NCBI GenBank assembly: GCA_028278005.1
Contig: JANQFD010000019.1
Location: forward strand, 1 to 25,077
Direction of reading: 5' to 3'
Length of the DNA stretch: 25,077 bases
DNA from: Chlorobium sp.
Lineage (GTDB): Bacteria; Bacteroidota; Chlorobiia; Chlorobiales; Chlorobiaceae
The notes beneath the pieces are model-generated. The model did no database searches. It had not been told where the DNA came from and worked only from the letters and a program-made list of their open reading frames with translations. The position numbers were made by a program, and so were the translations under genes. This document shows positions 23,308 to 25,077 of this stretch, piece by piece. Every line of letters starts with the position of its first letter. Position 1 is the stretch's first letter.

Positions 23308-24999
23308 GTGAACACTTTTCTGATAGATTATCCCGACATACAGAGCCCGAAGAAGGGTTTTTCAAAGCTTTTCAATGATTACACCCGGGAAGGGGAAACA
23401 CATGAGAAACTGACGGACCGGTTTTTCCACAACGATTACCGTAAAGAAGCGGATTATTACAGGCACATCAACACGATTATATCCAGAAACTACAGCCGGA
23501 GCACACTTGCCGAGATCCTCGTCCGTCAGAACAGGGAGTTCGGCACTGCAGATGAGCATGTCTCTGCGATCGACAAGATCGGCTCCCCGCGATGCATGTT
23601 TGTGGTTACCGGCCAGCAGCCCGGTTTGTTCACCGGTCCTCTCTACACTATCTACAAGGCCCTGACCGCCGTCATTCTGGCAGAAAGGCAGAAAGAGATG
23701 TTCCCGGATTACGATTTCATTCCCCTCTTCTGGATAGAGGGCGAAGATCATGATTTCAAAGAGTCGGCACAAACATCACTTTTCGATTCCGGACAGCTGG
23801 CGCACGCAACACTCGATCCCTGGCTGAACCTCCCGGGCCAGATGCTGAGCCGGACAGTCATGGGTCCCGGAATAACCGAAACCCTTTCCCGGTTTACCTC
23901 CCTGCTTCAGGAAACTGAATACAAAAACGAGATCGTCTCTGTTCTGGGCGAGTTCTATACCCCTCAGAGCACGCTTGAACTTGCTTTCGGAAAAACCATG
24001 GCATTTATTTTCAGGAACTATCCGCTTGTATTTCTTTCCGCAAGCGATCCGGAGTTCAAAAAACTTGCCGGGGATGTTTTCTACCGTGAACTTGCAACCT
24101 GCCCCCGGACCTCTCATTCGGTGATCGGTCAGAGTTCGATTCTCGAAAGTATGGGTTATCAGGCTCAGGCCAAACCTCGCACCGTCAATCTTTTTTACCT
24201 GAACCATCAGGACCAGCGAATGAAAATCGAGCAGTCCCCCAACGACTCGTTCACTGTTTCACCGGACAGGCACCGTTATTCAAGACATCAGATAATGGAA
24301 CTCTGTGGTGATCACCCTGAACGGTTCAGCCCGAACGTCATTCTGAGACCCTTGGTGCAGGACCATGTTCTCCCTGTTTTCGCTTACATTGCCGGACCGG
24401 GAGAGATAAGTTATTTAGCGCAGTATCGCAAAGCGTACGAGCATTTCGGACTGAACATGCCTTTTATCATCCCAAGAGGCAGTTTCACGCTCGTCGAACC
24501 GGCAGTCAGCAAAATCATGGACAAGATCATGAGGAAAACCGGACGGCCGGCAATGTCGAGAAAACAGATCTACCACATGGCATTTCATGATCTCCGTATT
24601 TTGCAGAAAAATGCAATTTCCGGTGCCGAGAACCACGATTTCGACTCATTGTTCGACAAGGCGGAACAAAACATAAACCGGGAAATCGCGGCGCTTTCTC
24701 CCAAACTTGTACAACTTGACCCGAATTTCGAACAGGTAATAGCCGGCTCAATGCGGCAGATTGAAAAAGTTCTTTCGGGAGTACGACAGAAAGCACACCG
24801 GGCGAGCAGGAAAAAGCATGATGAGCTGGTATCACAGCTGGACAAAGCTGCTTCAAGCCTTTTCCCGGAAGATATTCCTCAGGAAAGAATGGTCAATCCC
24901 TTTTACTATTTCAATAAATACGGATGGGACCTTCTGGACGATCTTGCCGGGTTGTTGCGGGCACATGCGACAGATGCCCATATGATCATGGAACTGTAA
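23308..24999 (+). CDS. bshC: Bacillithiol biosynthesis cysteine-adding enzyme BshC
   Basis: BshC is thought to add cysteine to glucosamine-malate in the last step of bacillithiol synthesis. The 563-aa protein shows the family blocks GQQPGLFTGPLYTIYK (102-117) and FWIEGEDHDF (141-150), then NVILRPLVQDHVLPVFAYIAGPGEI (split at about 345-369). A long helical/coiled-coil C-terminal part (about 450-530) ends with NPFYYFNKYGWDLLDDL. The start is a GTG 3 nt after the surE stop, so expression is probably coupled to surE. bshA and bshB are not in the window. Green sulfur bacteria are known to make an N-methylated bacillithiol, which fits the suggested host. Repeat copy C begins directly after the stop codon. 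Confidence 0.96.
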   Translation: MNTFLIDYPDIQSPKKGFSKLFNDYTREGETHEKLTDRFFHNDYRKEADYYRHINTIISRNYSRSTLAEILVRQNREFGTADEHVSAIDKIGSPRCMFVVTGQQPGLFTGPLYTIYKALTAVILAERQKEMFPDYDFIPLFWIEGEDHDFKESAQTSLFDSGQLAHATLDPWLNLPGQMLSRTVMGPGITETLSRFTSLLQETEYKNEIVSVLGEFYTPQSTLELAFGKTMAFIFRNYPLVFLSASDPEFKKLAGDVFYRELATCPRTSHSVIGQSSILESMGYQAQAKPRTVNLFYLNHQDQRMKIEQSPNDSFTVSPDRHRYSRHQIMELCGDHPERFSPNVILRPLVQDHVLPVFAYIAGPGEISYLAQYRKAYEHFGLNMPFIIPRGSFTLVEPAVSKIMDKIMRKTGRPAMSRKQIYHMAFHDLRILQKNAISGAENHDFDSLFDKAEQNINREIAALSPKLVQLDPNFEQVIAGSMRQIEKVLSGVRQKAHRASRKKHDELVSQLDKAASSLFPEDIPQERMVNPFYYFNKYGWDLLDDLAGLLRAHATDAHMIMEL

Positions 25000-25077
25000 G
25001 GCACCTCTGTACATTAGTCGCAAGTCCCGGTTCTATCGGAATACGAGGCGAACGGAGCCAGAGATACCGGAGTATCC
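25000..25077 (+). repeat. Dispersed intergenic repeat, copy C (cut by window end)
   Basis: Immediately after the bshC stop the sequence GGCACCTCT, AAGTCCCG, TATCGGAATA and later ATACCGGAGTATCC follows the order of copy A (GGCTCCTCT, GAGTCCCG, CATCGGGATA, GACCGGAATGTCC). About 13 extra bases lie between the second and third blocks. It is more diverged than A and B are from each other. A small hairpin, GATAC-CGGA-GTATC, lies at the end. The copy is truncated by the end of the window. Confidence 0.6.

Overview
This window reads as chromosomal housekeeping DNA from a Gram-negative bacterium, most likely a green sulfur bacterium (Chlorobi/Chlorobiaceae, Chlorobium or Prosthecochloris type). The lineage call is an inference. 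It rests on a short primary-type sigma factor, ThyX, a bacillithiol enzyme (BshC) in a cell that also has LPS export and outer-membrane proteins, a PorV-like barrel protein, mostly weak Shine-Dalgarno sequences and an evenly balanced base composition. No phage, IS element, CRISPR array, tRNA or rRNA was seen.

Layout. Positions 45-1396 (-) hold a lemA / TPM-domain pair coupled by a TGATG overlap. Positions 1397-2797 are the least ordinary part: a start-less ORF remnant, a small outer-membrane beta-barrel gene, and two inverted copies (A and B) of a roughly 90-nt repeat on either side of that gene. Positions 2798-7236 (-) carry uvrB then a bifunctional Rel/SpoT. Positions 7401-13210 (+) form a compact four-gene run: two-domain M16 lipoprotein peptidase, SPFH/band-7 membrane protein, LptF/LptG-type permease and a SAM hydrolase (DUF62). 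Positions 13207-17750 (-) carry clpP, valS and the sigma factor. thyX (+) converges on accD (-) with a 16-nt overlap. Positions 19699-24999 (+) hold a patatin/POTRA/beta-barrel protein, surE and bshC. A third copy (C) of the repeat starts right after bshC and runs off the window.

How the genes relate. The shared themes are the cell envelope (M16 peptidase, SPFH protein, Lpt permease, two outer-membrane barrel proteins, LemA/TPM), stress and quality control (Rel, UvrB, ClpP, SurE, BshC) and core metabolism (ValS, AccD, ThyX, sigma factor).

The strongest non-gene signal is the repeat family. Copies B and C sit in sense orientation just after the stop codons of spoT and bshC, and copy A sits the same way after the ORF remnant. 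Copies A and B also form inverted ends around a single gene. I found no clear new defence or mobile system. The patatin-barrel fusion, the SAM hydrolase in an envelope operon and the repeat family are the best leads.
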